Assembly (NCBI GenBank): GCA_022885665.1
Contig: JAGQDJ010000074.1
Location: 165,787-229,786 of the forward strand
Reading direction: 5' to 3'
Source of the DNA: Triops longicaudatus
Taxonomy: Eukaryota; Arthropoda; Branchiopoda; Notostraca; Triopsidae
Length of the DNA stretch: 64,000 nt
A model generated the notes under the pieces. That model worked only from the letters and a program-made list of their open reading frames with translations. It was not told where the DNA came from and ran no database searches. The position numbers and the translations under genes are program-made. Each line of letters opens with the position of its first letter. The first letter of the stretch is position 1. Positions 36,833 to 48,411 of this stretch are shown here, piece by piece.

Positions 36833-39800
36833 AAGCATTTATTGCGTTAACTGAACGCATACGCCATCTAGGAGCGCCAAAAGCAACCACGTTGGGCTTA
36901 CTGTTTCGCGCTGTTTCGGCCTTTGTTGACGTGGTAACATGTCTGGAAACTTGACTTAAACAACCTAAAATAACGACGCTCAGCGTTCTAAGATGGTGAA
37001 TACTATAAAAGGCATAAAACTGCAGCTTTTCGTTTTGCAGTTTCGAGCAAATATGTAAAGTTTTAAGAGAGAAAGAGAGTTTTGCAGGCAGCACATCAGC
37101 ATGATGTAATCGCACGTTAAACTTCCTGCAACAGGCCATCTTGATTAGTGTACAGTTTTTCTTATTTGTGGAAGAAATTATGTGTGTGCAAGTTTTGCGT
37201 TTCACGAAAGTCCAAGTGGGCGTTTGCTTTTCTCTTTCTGCATTCTTGTGGAATAAGTACCTTACGGGAGTGAATGTTGTGGCATAATCGCTTAATACTA
37301 TTTAAAACTAACGCAAAGCTTAGAGTTTGGGGAATGCAATAACGATTCTGTGAAGCGTTACAAAAAGCTGTATATTATTGCTATCTTGTAGAGCGAAAGC
37401 CGTTCTAAGGGCTGTAGCATTTATCACGTTGCCAAGTTACACCACTTTCCGTGTCATTAGCTCTAAAAACACAGAAACTGGTCAGATTTTGCGCGAACCC
37501 GCAAAATCTTCAATAATTGTGCGAAAATTCATTATGAGTTCACGGAAGATGCAAGCCACGCGAAAAAGGTTTAAAAAACAATTACTGGAGTTTAACCACT
37601 ATGAATATTATGGTTTATATTAAGGAAGATTTAAGAATGTTTCCACCGTGCATTTTGTGTACCGTACTTTCCCCCAAATGGTATCATAACAACCATTTTT
37701 CTGATAGTCGTTGTCTAAAGGAACCTTGTACAGTCCCGAAACTTCGTTAGGTTTCAACCATGAAATTTGTGTTTTTTTTTTTTCACCCTCTTTGGGCCTG
37801 TTATACCCTTTGTACAATTGTTGAACATTACTGGAAAACCAATCCACGTCTTGTAGACAGCTTTTTTCCCTTCATTCTTCATTTAGGTTGCAAAAATCAC
37901 CATTTTAATGTACACCTAAAATACCAAAAATCTCGGTTTTGTAAAGCAACGACGAATCTATTTTTTAAGAAAAATAAATAAAGCCGTATTGCTAATCCAC
38001 TGCGTCGTATCGTTGGACGACACATTAAGGTATTAATTTTTTGTCTTTTTAATATGTCCAGTTATGATATTTCTGTAAGGCTTAATTTGGTCACTTCGTG
38101 GTTTAAAAGAAATTATAGGACGAACTTGGATAGTCTGACGGGATGAAGATGGAAAGAGATAAGAAGCTCGAGGGGCTGTCACGTGCGCCACGCCCCACCC
38201 TTGCGCCCAACAGGAGACAACAGCGGAATGTGGTGCCCAATTCACGATGTGTTCGTCTTGTGATGAGTTTTGGATCGAAAATGACGTCAACCTGATTCTC
38301 GACTGACTGGAGAACTGAATAAAAAAAAAAAAAACGAAATAAATCGTTCGTGAAGGACGAAAGAATAAGTAACGTTATTCTAAACTCATGGTTACTTTTA
38401 ACATTTCATAAATACATTTATAAAATGCCCATTTAATGTTCAATTTTAACTTCACATTATCCGCTAAACTGTTTCTTCTTAGCAATGATTAAGCTTTCTT
38501 ACGATACCAAAATCAAATTGCCGTTTCGGGAAATTTTCTGGCAACAAGAAGTTGGCACACTTTCAGTGTCGTCGAATTTTCGCTACCAAAAAACAACCGT
38601 TGCACTTTAGAGGTTCCTTATTTGACAGAAAGATACCAAACTGACAAGACTTTATGTCACCTAATTCAAACCACAATCAAAGCTTTTCGTCTCCGGCAAA
38701 TTCGTTGTGCAAAATTATCCAGCAAACTCCGACCCTTTTCTAGTGCTATAGCTTACGGGTTTTTGGAGGGATTGCATCGGGTCAGGGAAGTCGCGATTTG
38801 CAAAGAAAAAACTCAATAATCAAACCCGCCTTCAAATCTTAAACGCTGTACAGTCAAATCTAAATCAATAATTGAAAGAATAGGACGTGAAACCACTTTA
38901 TTCCACTCTGCACGATTTTTAAAAGACCAAATGCCATTTTCGTTTTTACTAAAAAAATTATCTGAATAGATAAGAAAATTGGAAATGGCGTTTTATTTCA
39001 GGATGACCCTTGTGTAAGTTAAATTTCGCTAGGGCTGTGTAAGTGAGCTACCAAGCCTACTTGCACAGTACAATGCCCACCTCCGAACCCTCCTTCTCTA
39101 TCGTCTATCCCGGGCTGCTCAACTAAGCTCAACGTACAGGTGCGTCGAGCCCCAGTAGTATCCCAACGGTCGTCCAGCCATCGGTCGCCTTACTGTGCGA
39201 CGTTCTCACCGGAAACCGTTCCACCCTCGGGACTTGTTGAGTTGTTATTAAACAGGAAAACCTGTGAAGTGTTGTTACTTGTTCAGCTCACGTGCGGACG
39301 TTTTTTCTAACCGGTATGCTTAACCTTTTTCCTGACACATATTTTCGATTTTTTTTTATATATATTTTTTCGTTACACTGCTAGTCGCTGGAAAGTTCAA
39401 CTTGATGAAGCTTAAGTAACACAGTGTCTTTTGAAAACGATGAAACCATGATTTCCTGTCAAGGTTCCGCTAGGTTTGCACGCTTGTTGCTTATCTGTAG
39501 CAGCACAAGAATGACAAATAAAAAGCCACCAGCATTGTTGTAGCTTACATTGTTTCACGGAAACAAAAGCTCGATCGGCTGCCATAAATCCGTCATCCAT
39601 TTTCCAATTTGTTGAAATTCGTAACAATTTATTTTTCGAAGGTAGAGTGACTTTAATGCACGTCATGCAGGCATTTCGCGCTATGGTCCCAGAACTTCCC
39701 CCCCACAGAAGCCGAGTTCTTTCCAGAAAGCTCCCTTGGTCGGTTAGTCTTGTGAAACCAAGGATGTCAGCTCGAAAGAAAACTTGGTTGCGATAATACG

Positions 39801-40748
39801 CTGTCAGACTTGTTTCAACGCGATTAGATTAACGGAAAATGGCAGGACAGCCTAAAACAAAAAGAAGAATTTGAAAAGTCATTTACTCGCTTTTCACGTC
39901 AAACGAGCGATTAGTTCCAATCTCTGAGCCGAATTAGTGTGATGCGTCGCGGTCACACGTTATCTTTCCCTGCACTGATGACTTTTACGAAAATGTGCTG
40001 CGATCACCTGAGACATGCATCCAATGCATTAGCCCTCGTTGGCCGATAAGCAGTTTTCCCTCAACGAACTCAGAAAAATCGCCCACCAGGGATGGAAATA
40101 ATTATTTTTCCAAGAGTGGTGATAGACTTTTACGCGATAACGGATGAGTAAGGTCTGTGCAACCTGTTTTCGTTCAATTGATAAGGAAAGCCCCTCCATT
40201 TGATACGACAGCTCCAAGCTGAACTTTCCGTGATAAGAAGGCCATAGGTAGAGTTGATAACCTGCAGGTAAATGTAAATCTTGTAAATTCCTAATCTCGT
40301 TGATAAAAAAACTCTTGGAAAGAAGTAATTAGCCGATCTTTTACCGGCGCAAACCCGTTAATTAGTATTGGACTCAATGCGCAGTCACACTTAAGTTCCT
40401 GACAGTTGCTCTCATTTGCTTTGAGGTTTGTTTTGGTTAGGTTTAAGCAGGGTAGAAACTACCCTTTTTATTTGCAAGTCCAAAAAGGCTTATAATTCTT
40501 ACTCATTTCCTGTGTTGTTTGAGTAAATCAAGCGTAGTTCCGGTTTGCTCACAATTTGGGCGCGTTTTTAAGTCTTGGTGTCAAGTATGAAAGCCCCTGA
40601 GGCAGTGGGCGGAGTTTCAAGCGCCTTAGGCTACAGCGCAAGTTGCCAAACTAGAAAATAAATGACTGTTAATTGGTGCCTAAAACGCTGTATGTCACGG
40701 ATGAGATAATTCACGGTTTCTTGCCTATGGCAGAACATTAATCAAACC
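36833..40748. other. intergenic region between CSRNP and villin
   Basis: About 3.9 kb. The left part is the likely CSRNP 3' UTR, with a possible AATAAA signal near 37972. A second copy of the dispersed 68-bp repeat lies at 38698-38765, and a GC-richer segment at 39040-39300 is unexplained. The right end is the villin 5' region: an acceptor-like GGCAG at 40729-40733 just before the start exon suggests an untranslated upstream exon. No other coding exon is supported. Confidence 0.5.
38698..38765 (+). repeat. dispersed 68-bp repeat, copy 2
   Basis: Same-strand partner of 10033-10100, ungapped, with 57 of 68 bases shared by my count, ending GGGTTTTTG in both. Sequence resemblance continues only weakly upstream. 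Confidence 0.75.
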
Positions 40749-43700
40749 ATGGCGGCTCCACAACAAGCACATGCACCCCCACCGGTGGATCCTGTATTCC
40801 GCGGAGTGACACCCAAGACTGCTTCCTTCCTCATCTGGCGCGTAGAGGTATTTCTTAAAAAATATTTCTTCCTGTGCTTTTCCATATTTTTCTTCATTAC
40901 TCTCTTCCATTGTCTATTTGCCTAATCAATTAATTAATTATTAAAAATTTATTTAATTCTTTTACTTGTATATTTTATTTTCTATTTTTTGGGGCTATTT
41001 CCTACAACTGTTGCATTCATTTGTTGAATTCCATATTTTCTGACGAATTTTGGCCTCGTCTAGAATATGCAACTGGCACCGTATCCGAGAGAACAATACG
41101 GCACGTTTTATAGCGGTGACTCGTACCTGATTTACAGCGCCTTCGAAGCTGGCCAGCCATGCGGAGTACAACTGAAAGTAAGACAAGAGATATCAAGGTT
41201 CAAAGTAATGTTAAACGTTTTCCTTGGGCTTTTTGATGGCTTGGTCACGTCACAGAGCAAAGGTGACGCCAAGGGACCTTTGGAAAAACACATCCATTTC
41301 TGGTTGGGATCCGAAACGTCGCTAGATGAGGCTGGCGTCGCTGCCTACAAAGCAGTGGAATTGGACGATGTTCTTGGTGGAAGTCCGGTGCAACACCGTG
41401 AAGTCGAAGGATCCGAGTCGCCCAAATTCCTGTCGTACTTCAAAGATGGACTTCGGTAATATTTTTTTTGGAAAATAAATAGAGTAAGCATTAATTTAAG
41501 CGAAAGGATACGGGAAATTCATTATAAAAAGTTTTATTATAACAAAAAGACTACTGGAGAATCTAAACGTAATGTCAACTTGATTCGCTGATGTTTCAAC
41601 GTGATGCGAATGGGAGAAATGATTTGAAAAGCCTTTTATTAAAATTTAACACCAATTCTTTGTTTTTGTCACAGAATCTGCAAAGGAGGCGTGGCTTCGG
41701 GCTTCCATAAGGTCGACGACGTCTTTGTACCCGTTTTGTACTCAGTAAAGGGCAAACGAACCCCGATTATCCGTCAGCTTCCTGAAGTGAGCTGGAAATA
41801 CTTCAACGAAGGCGATGTTTTCGTCTTGGACGCTCGTGATGGCATTTTCGTATGGACTGGCAAGAAAGCGAACAACTTCGAAAAGATCCAAGGAGCTAAA
41901 GTAAATTGCCTTAAATAGTATTAAAATTCTTTTGCTTATGAAACGTGTTCTACTTTTAGTTAGCCCAAACCCTCAAGGAAGAACATGGTACCGGCACCAT
42001 TATTTTCGTCGAAGACGGCCAAGAAGAATCTTTGGGCGCCGTAGAACGCAAATACTTGGGAAATATCTTACCCTTAAAGGAAAAAAAGGTAAATTCTAGC
42101 CGAAATTTGAAAATTTTTAATTAGTTATCAACAAACTTGTTGCTAAAGAGGCACAGTTTAGGTACATTTTAATACAAAGTCTTTAGGAAATCAAGTTTAA
42201 GCAAAGAAAAATTAAAAAAATAAAACAGCAAAATTAAACAAAAACAATATGCAGTATCATTTTTTTTACAATTTTGACTTCTCGTTTGGGTGATCTAGAT
42301 CGCGTCAGCTGAGGAAGCACCGTCGGATGAAGCGACAGAGAAATCTGTGGCGACTGAAATTAAACTGTATCGTTGTTCTGACGAAGGTGGTACTCTGAAA
42401 GTCACGGAAGTGAAGAAAGGCCCGCTTTTCCAATCCGACCTCGACTCGAACGTAACAAAATCCCACTCGGCATTGTTTAAGACGGACAATAAGCCTTGTT
42501 TTCATTTCAGGATTCTTTTATCATCGACAACGGTGCCAATGGAGTTTGGGTGTGGGTAGGTAAACGTGCTTCGCCTGTGGAGCGCACTGAAGCGATGCGC
42601 AATGCTCAAGGATACGTCAAAAAGAAGGAATATTCCGCCAGTACGCCGGTTACGCGCGTGATTGACGGAGGAGAGCCACCCGAGTTCAAGACCTTGTTCA
42701 AGAGCTGGAAAGAGAGGGACCAAACTGTTGGACTCGGCAAAACTAACACGGGTGAACTAAATTTCATCCTTTTTAACCTTTACTGGCAGGCATTAGAAAA
42801 GACCTCGCTTTACGCGGGAAGTTACGTGTAATGACGCCATAAGAAAAACCGCGTAAAGCGAGTACGAATCTCGATAAACTCGAATTTCCCTTTAACTAAT
42901 GGGTATAAATGAAGGAAAAGTAGCTTAAACGATACTAATTGCAAAGTATAATGCTATTAAAATCTGCTTCAAATAGTAAAATAGCATTATGTAGGAGTAG
43001 AAAGAAAAAATAGATTAGGAATTATAATAATCTTGCACTAATTCTAATATATTTTTCTTTTTAGTTGGAAAGGTAGCACATACCGTTCAAACCAAATTCG
43101 ATGCTGGGACCTTGCATTCCCAGCCTCAAATGGCCGCCAAATCCCAAATGGTGGACGACGGCTCCGGTGAGAAAGCCGTTTACCGCGTCGAGAACTTCGA
43201 ACTCGTGCCGGTACCAGAAAAAGAACTTGGCAGGTTTTACAGCGGTGATTGCTACGTTATTGACTACAAGTACCAAGTCAACGGCAAAGAACAGTCCATT
43301 GTCTACTATTGGCTGGTAAATTACTTAAAACTAAGAAATTCCCCACTTTTTGTTAATTTATCTATTAGGGAGCTCATTCCGGTCAAGACGAGCAAGGTAC
43401 AGCTGCTTTGAAAGCCGTTGAACTGGACGATGCTGTTGGTGGCAAAGCTGTTCAAGTCCGAGTTATCCAAAACAAAGAGCCTCCCCATTTCTTGGCCATG
43501 TTTGGTGGCAAAATGGCCATTCTATTTGGCGGCAAAGCCTCCAAGTTCGACGGTACTAGAGTAAAACTGCATTTTCGACCATTTATATTTTATGTTGCCC
43601 TGCAGGAAACGATGCACACGACGAAGGTGCAGGGACTACCTTGTTATTGCAAGTGCGGGGCAATGCTGCACACAACACTAAAGCAATTCAAGTAATTTCG

Positions 43701-45137
43701 TCAAAAATTACGTGGATATACGATAATATTTTCGTTCGTTAAGGTGCCTTTGGCCGCGTCTTCCCTAAATTCCAACGATGTTTTTGTCCTGATTTCCCCA
43801 GCTGTTACCTACGTATGGTATGGTAAGGGTTCCACTGGTGATGAACGCGAAATGGCCAAGCATATTGCTGCTTACGGCACAGCTGAGGCCGTAACTGTCT
43901 CTGAAGGTAACATTAGTTTCGTTTGCAATGGAAACAAGGGCAATTTACCTTTTTTAAGGTTATTGTTATATTGTTTTACACTGTTTATTTTTACCGAAAT
44001 TTTTACCATTATGTTTTGCTTAAATATCTTTTCTTAAAATCATTCTAATGTCTCTTTGTCATCTATAGGACAAGAAAAGGCTGATTTCTGGGAAGCTCTG
44101 GGCGGCAAGGAACCTTACGCTAGTGAAAAGCGACTGGCTGAAGAAGAATGCACACATCCTGCGCGTCTTTTCGAATGTTCCAACGCCAGTGGCAACTTCA
44201 AAGGTACTTTTAAATCTGTATTCACTTCGTTTTCATGCTAACATGATCTTTGAAATGTTAACAGTCGTCGAAATCGTGGATTTCACACAAAGCGATGTCG
44301 TGGAAGATGACGTCATGATCCTCGACGCGTGGGACGCCATTTACGTATGGGTTGGTTCTCATTCCTTGAAAGAAGAACAACTCAAAGCCGAAGAAACTGC
44401 CTTGGAGTATTTGAAATCCGACCCTGCTGGTCGTAGCTTAGACACGCCCATTTTGCGGGTGAAACAAGGCAGCGAACCGCCTACTTTTACCGGCTTTTTC
44501 GGTGTCTGGGACCGGTACTACTGGGAAGGCCATATGAGCTTTGAAGATATGAAGAAACACGTGCAAGTGGACAACCCCGAATTGTCCGTAGTAGCACCCC
44601 ACGTCGCCAACGGCCACCAAGAATACAAAACTTACCCCTTGGAAGTACTTCGGGAAAAGGATCCGGAGAAATTGCCCTCCGATGTCGATCCTTCGCAAAA
44701 ACAAGTAATTTTTCATGGTTTTAGAAGAATTAAATTACTAAAATTCACTTTAACCTTTTTTTATATTATCTAAGATTTGAGTGATTCTTAGTTGTTATTT
44801 ATTTGTGAAAATCTTTTGATTAATTGTTTTTCTGTTTTATAAAGGTTTTGTGTACGATTTTTTGTTAAAAAAAAGGCTAATTTGAGTATAAGGAGCTCTT
44901 CTGTAAGCATTCTTCAAATTTTTACGAGCATTTGTCTTACGAGTCTAGGAATTAAATTGATAGTGTAGAAATTTTTGAGTTTTCACAGCAAAAATATTCA
45001 CGACTTCGTTTATTTCATTGCAGCTGCATCTAAGTTCCGAAGAATTCGAGCAAGTTTTCAACATGAAGCGCGAAGCCTTTGAAGCGTTACCAGTCTGGAA
45101 GCAACAAAACTTGAAAAAGTCCGCTGGTTTGTTTTAA
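40749..45137 (+). CDS. villin (six gelsolin domains plus headpiece)
   Basis: Fourteen exons: 40749-40847, 41064-41177, 41256-41455, 41675-41900, 41960-42088, 42299-42451, 42511-42751, 43065-43315, 43369-43552, 43606-43691, 43744-43906, 44069-44203, 44265-44704, 45024-45137; 844 residues, in frame (human villin 827). It is a calcium-regulated actin severing, capping and bundling protein. The start DPVFRGVTPKTASFLIWRVE matches gelsolin repeat 1. QYGTFYSGDSYLIY and RFYSGDCYVIDY mark repeats 1 and 4; HFWLGSETSLDEAG and GAHSGQDEQGTAA are the matching second strands. The last exon is a complete headpiece (LSSEEFEQVF, LPVWKQQNLKK, ending GLF), which gives the second F-actin contact and separates villin from gelsolin. 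No signal peptide is present, so it is cytoplasmic. The 3' end faces the GNAT gene 205 bp away. Confidence 0.96.
42804..42862. repeat. short inverted repeat in a villin intron (Tigger-like)
   Basis: CTCGCTTTACGCGG at 42804-42817 is exactly complemented at 42849-42862, with a 31-bp spacer. It lies in the intron after exon 42511-42751. The left flank reads CAGGCATTAG followed by the arm, reminiscent of pogo/Tigger ends, but the outer borders are not defined. Confidence 0.55.
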
Positions 45138-45342
45138 AGCAAAGCGAACTTGTCGTTTTCACATGTCTGGGCGGAAAAGAAGTCAAAAATCGAGTCAAAA
45201 AGCTTCGTATAGAACCATAGTCGTGATTTTCGTAATTTTTTGTCATGGGAAACAATCCAAAGTCTTTAAACCCCAAAGAAAACTGTAACAGAATTATGTA
45301 AATAATAAAAAAGAACAAGTTAAATCGACTTGATAGTTCTTT

Positions 45343-47044
45343 TCAGACCAAATCGTCATCATCACACTCGTCAATGGGAGTGTGAGTCGATTCAGCCAAA
45401 TCTTCCACAATCTGCGTCAGATGGAGCGGGGCATACGATAGCCACTTGGCTTTGTGGACGCGTTGGAAACCCAGTTTTGAAAAACAGCCCAAAGATGGCG
45501 TGTTGTAATCGTCGATGAAGACCTGTGGCGTCAGTCCAAGCGTTGCTATTTGTTTGGCCAAAGCCTTGGCTACAAGTTCGCCGTACCCGGAACGACGATA
45601 CGCCTTTTTGGTGTACATGACGCCCATGCAGCCCATGTCTGTGTGCAGAATCCAGGAGACGAGTTCGCCCGTTTTGCGTAGAAAAAGGCCAACGGACGGT
45701 AGTTGGACGATTTGGCGCTCGATGACTTCATACTTTTCGAGATTACGCAGCAACCAGTTGCTGTGCACTGTGCGCGCGTGGTATTTCTTCAATGGCGCTA
45801 AATAAACGTGATCTGGAACGCTACGAGATATAAGTAAATTAATAATAATATATGTAAATAATGTTCGTCTCTTTTAAGTCGCAACTGTGCCATCTAACGG
45901 GCACATTATCGACTATTAAGAATAAGGTTTACTCCAAATACGAGTTTCACACGTTTTCCGCCAGGTGTACATTGAGTAAAATGAAAAAGAAGGTCTAATT
46001 AAGGCTCCTCCCCACCCTATCCTAGTGACAGTGGTAGTAACCATAAACAAGAGCATTCTGGGGGGGCTTTCCTCAATACTTTCTTCTTTTTCCTCAGTGG
46101 CACATCTGGTGGACAAGCAAGAGAAACCATGTTTGGAATAAGCCTTATAGTAATAATAATAATAAGAAGAAGTAGCAATACATGTAAATAAAAGATGTAT
46201 TTAAATGAAGTGCTTCTTAATGATTTAGCTAATAAAAAATAGATAAATAAAAATGAGTCAAAAACAAGTTTTACTTAAGGACAAACTGCAAAGCAAGCTC
46301 TGGCGCCAAAGTCATGAGAGTGCAATCGGCGTTGGTACGGAATTCGCCACCGCGGGTTTCGCAGGCTTTTTGGACGGTACTGCACAAGTCGTTGGGTACT
46401 CCGCAGAAGATGATACCTTCGTTGAAATTGAGGACATTCGTCCTAGTAAGGACGTCGAACAGCTCGTTAGTCCTTTGTGTGGAGGTGAAAAGGGCCACGC
46501 AGGTAACTGGTCCCTGTCATGAAGAGGAAATTACATGGTCCAAGATCAAAAGTTGTGTGCACTTCGCGCTTTTAGCCACGAAGAAGCTTTACATCTTGCT
46601 CTTTGTCTTCGGGGACGAGTAGCGTCAACGGACTATTAGAATCCTCCCGAGGGACGAAAAAGCGCTTACAATTCCGAAAACCCTTGCAGGCTAACAGAAT
46701 GGACTGATACACCTATAATGAACCAACAACAATTTAATTAAGGTTTTAAAAATCGTTTACAATTAAAGTCATAAAAATAATTACAATGCCAACAAACGAA
46801 ATAAAATATATTTTAAAAAATATAAAATATTTCAATAAGAATTACGGTAAGTGTTAAGCAAAAAAATAGAATAAAAAATGAACTAATAATTAATATACTC
46901 AACAAGAATTCTTGTAAGTACAAAGTAGAAAAAGTAGCTTTTTACTTTTGCTGAATTCGGTGCATGTTTTCCAAGATTTTGGAGAACTCGGTTCAGATCA
47001 TGTGCTGAATTGAGGGCTACTTCGCGCAAAACGTCGACACCCAT
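45343..47044 (-). CDS. GNAT acyltransferase, glycine N-acyltransferase-like (FR47-type)
   Basis: Four exons on the minus strand: 46946-47044, 46593-46712, 46275-46513, 45343-45820; 311 residues, phases 0, 0 and 2, in frame. The N-terminal half (SILLACKGFRNCKRFFVP and VALFTST) resembles the GLYAT-like N-terminal domain. The C-terminal half is a GNAT fold: a WILHTDMGCMGVMYTKKAYR strand-helix core, the acetyl-CoA pyrophosphate loop RRSGYG (residues 228-233), and the NTPSLGCFSKLGFQ motif of the FR47 group. The likely reaction is transfer of an acyl group from acyl-CoA to an amine or amino acid; the substrate is unknown. It ends in an acidic run (ECDDDDLV). The intron at 46514-46592 is only 79 bp. 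It is tail to tail with villin and head to head with SAC1, 1.37 kb apart. Confidence 0.87.
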
Positions 47045-48411
47045 TGGATAATTTTTATTTTTCGTATTTGTTACAAACGTAACTAGGCTTAGGGAATGAA
47101 AATTTGTTCGGTACTGGGTGGGTAACACGCTAATGCCGAACGACACCTGTTACGGACCAAAATAAAAATAATCATAAATAAAATAAAGTAAAAAAAAAAA
47201 AAAACATTCACGGCAGAAAAGGCTCTGAGGGAATTCCATACCTGTAATCCATATAGACAGCTTCTAGTACTTGCTTCTTTGCATGTCAAATGAAGACTAA
47301 CTTGGAAGTGGTTTGTTTGGGTCCAAGAAGAAAAACGAGGACGATTTGCCTGTAGGTTTTGACAAACGTTTGTTGTGCACTGTTCGTGAAAACCATAAAG
47401 TTTCCGAGAAGAAGAACTTATTTTGTAGGTTCGGCGCAAAGGTTGAGTTTTGCACGGTTTGAAGGTGCGTAGATGATAGGTTATTCACCTTATCAGGAAG
47501 AAGTCGCGGTGATATCTCTTGTAAAGTAACCAAACGGTCTTTGAAACATTAGGTTCTAAGTATTGGTTGACGCATTTTTCTGCATAATTTCCTTAGTGGC
47601 TAGAATATTAACAAAAGAAATTTGTTTTTGTTTTAGGAATTCACAGCCCGTGGAAAAAGACGAGAAAATGTTTTCTTTAGTTAAATCAAGAGCGAAGCGA
47701 TGTTATTTAAGGCGATTCATGTGAAACTGGGTGTTAAAAAAGAAGTGTCAAGTGCATCTTTGTATTATAATTTGATAAACAATGGATTTTTTTTGAAAAC
47801 TGATTGGGTTACAAAGGCATACAGTGCCTATGTTCCGAAAAATATTATTGCGTAGAAGCAAAAAAGAAAGTGGTAACATAACTATTCTCTGCGTACAGAA
47901 AATTGAAGAAATTTTTCTGAGTAAGAAATGTTGCAGCTCTTACGTAAGCATATAGACACTCACGTTGAAGGTTTGTATTTTTACGAAGCTCTACCTTACG
48001 CTTACGCGTTAGTTTTAAGCTTTGCCTTTTGAAACAGCTTCAAATAATGCTTCGACATTGCATAAAGTCATGTACAAACTTATTGCGTATAAACTTACAC
48101 GCTGCGTAAAAGATAGGTAATTTATTTTAGTTAAATCAGTTTAATTTAGACGCAGGTTAATTTTTGAAGTGCTTATTTCTGTGGTAATGCAGATTCACCC
48201 ACAGAAAGTGCTTGAAAAACAGATCGAAGCGAATAACAGAAATGTACCCGCTTTTCTTTCCTGCGCTTAAAAAGTATTGATATTGGACTGAAATGAACGA
48301 TTACGACTGCTAATGGCTCGATGAGCGATATCGATACTTTAGAGATTTAGTGTGCGAGGTGGGTGGGAACGTAGTCAGTCGGCTGACAAGTGGAGACGAA
48401 CCAAAACAAAC
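47045..48411. other. divergent promoter region of the GNAT gene and SAC1
   Basis: No coding exon is supported. The minus-strand open frames at 47089-47533 contain long homopolymer-derived runs and no domain; the nearest part is probably the GNAT 5' UTR. The SAC1 end carries a DRE-like TATCGATA and an initiator-like TCAGT. Confidence 0.5.
48329..48379 (+). promoter_or_regulatory. SAC1 core promoter: DRE octamer and TCAGT initiator
   Basis: TATCGATA at 48329-48336 is the exact core bound by DREF at many insect housekeeping promoters. TCAGT at 48375-48379 matches the arthropod initiator. The SAC1 start codon follows at 48412. The order and spacing fit a housekeeping promoter; the binding factor is inferred. 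Confidence 0.5.

Noticed and set aside
36804..37205. 133-codon minus-strand frame
   Set aside because: Overlaps the CSRNP 3' end in antisense, with no domain and no splice support.
39010..39300. Possible solo LTR (GC-richer block with AATAAA-free end and TGT-like start)
   Set aside because: No matching target duplication or second copy could be seen in the window.
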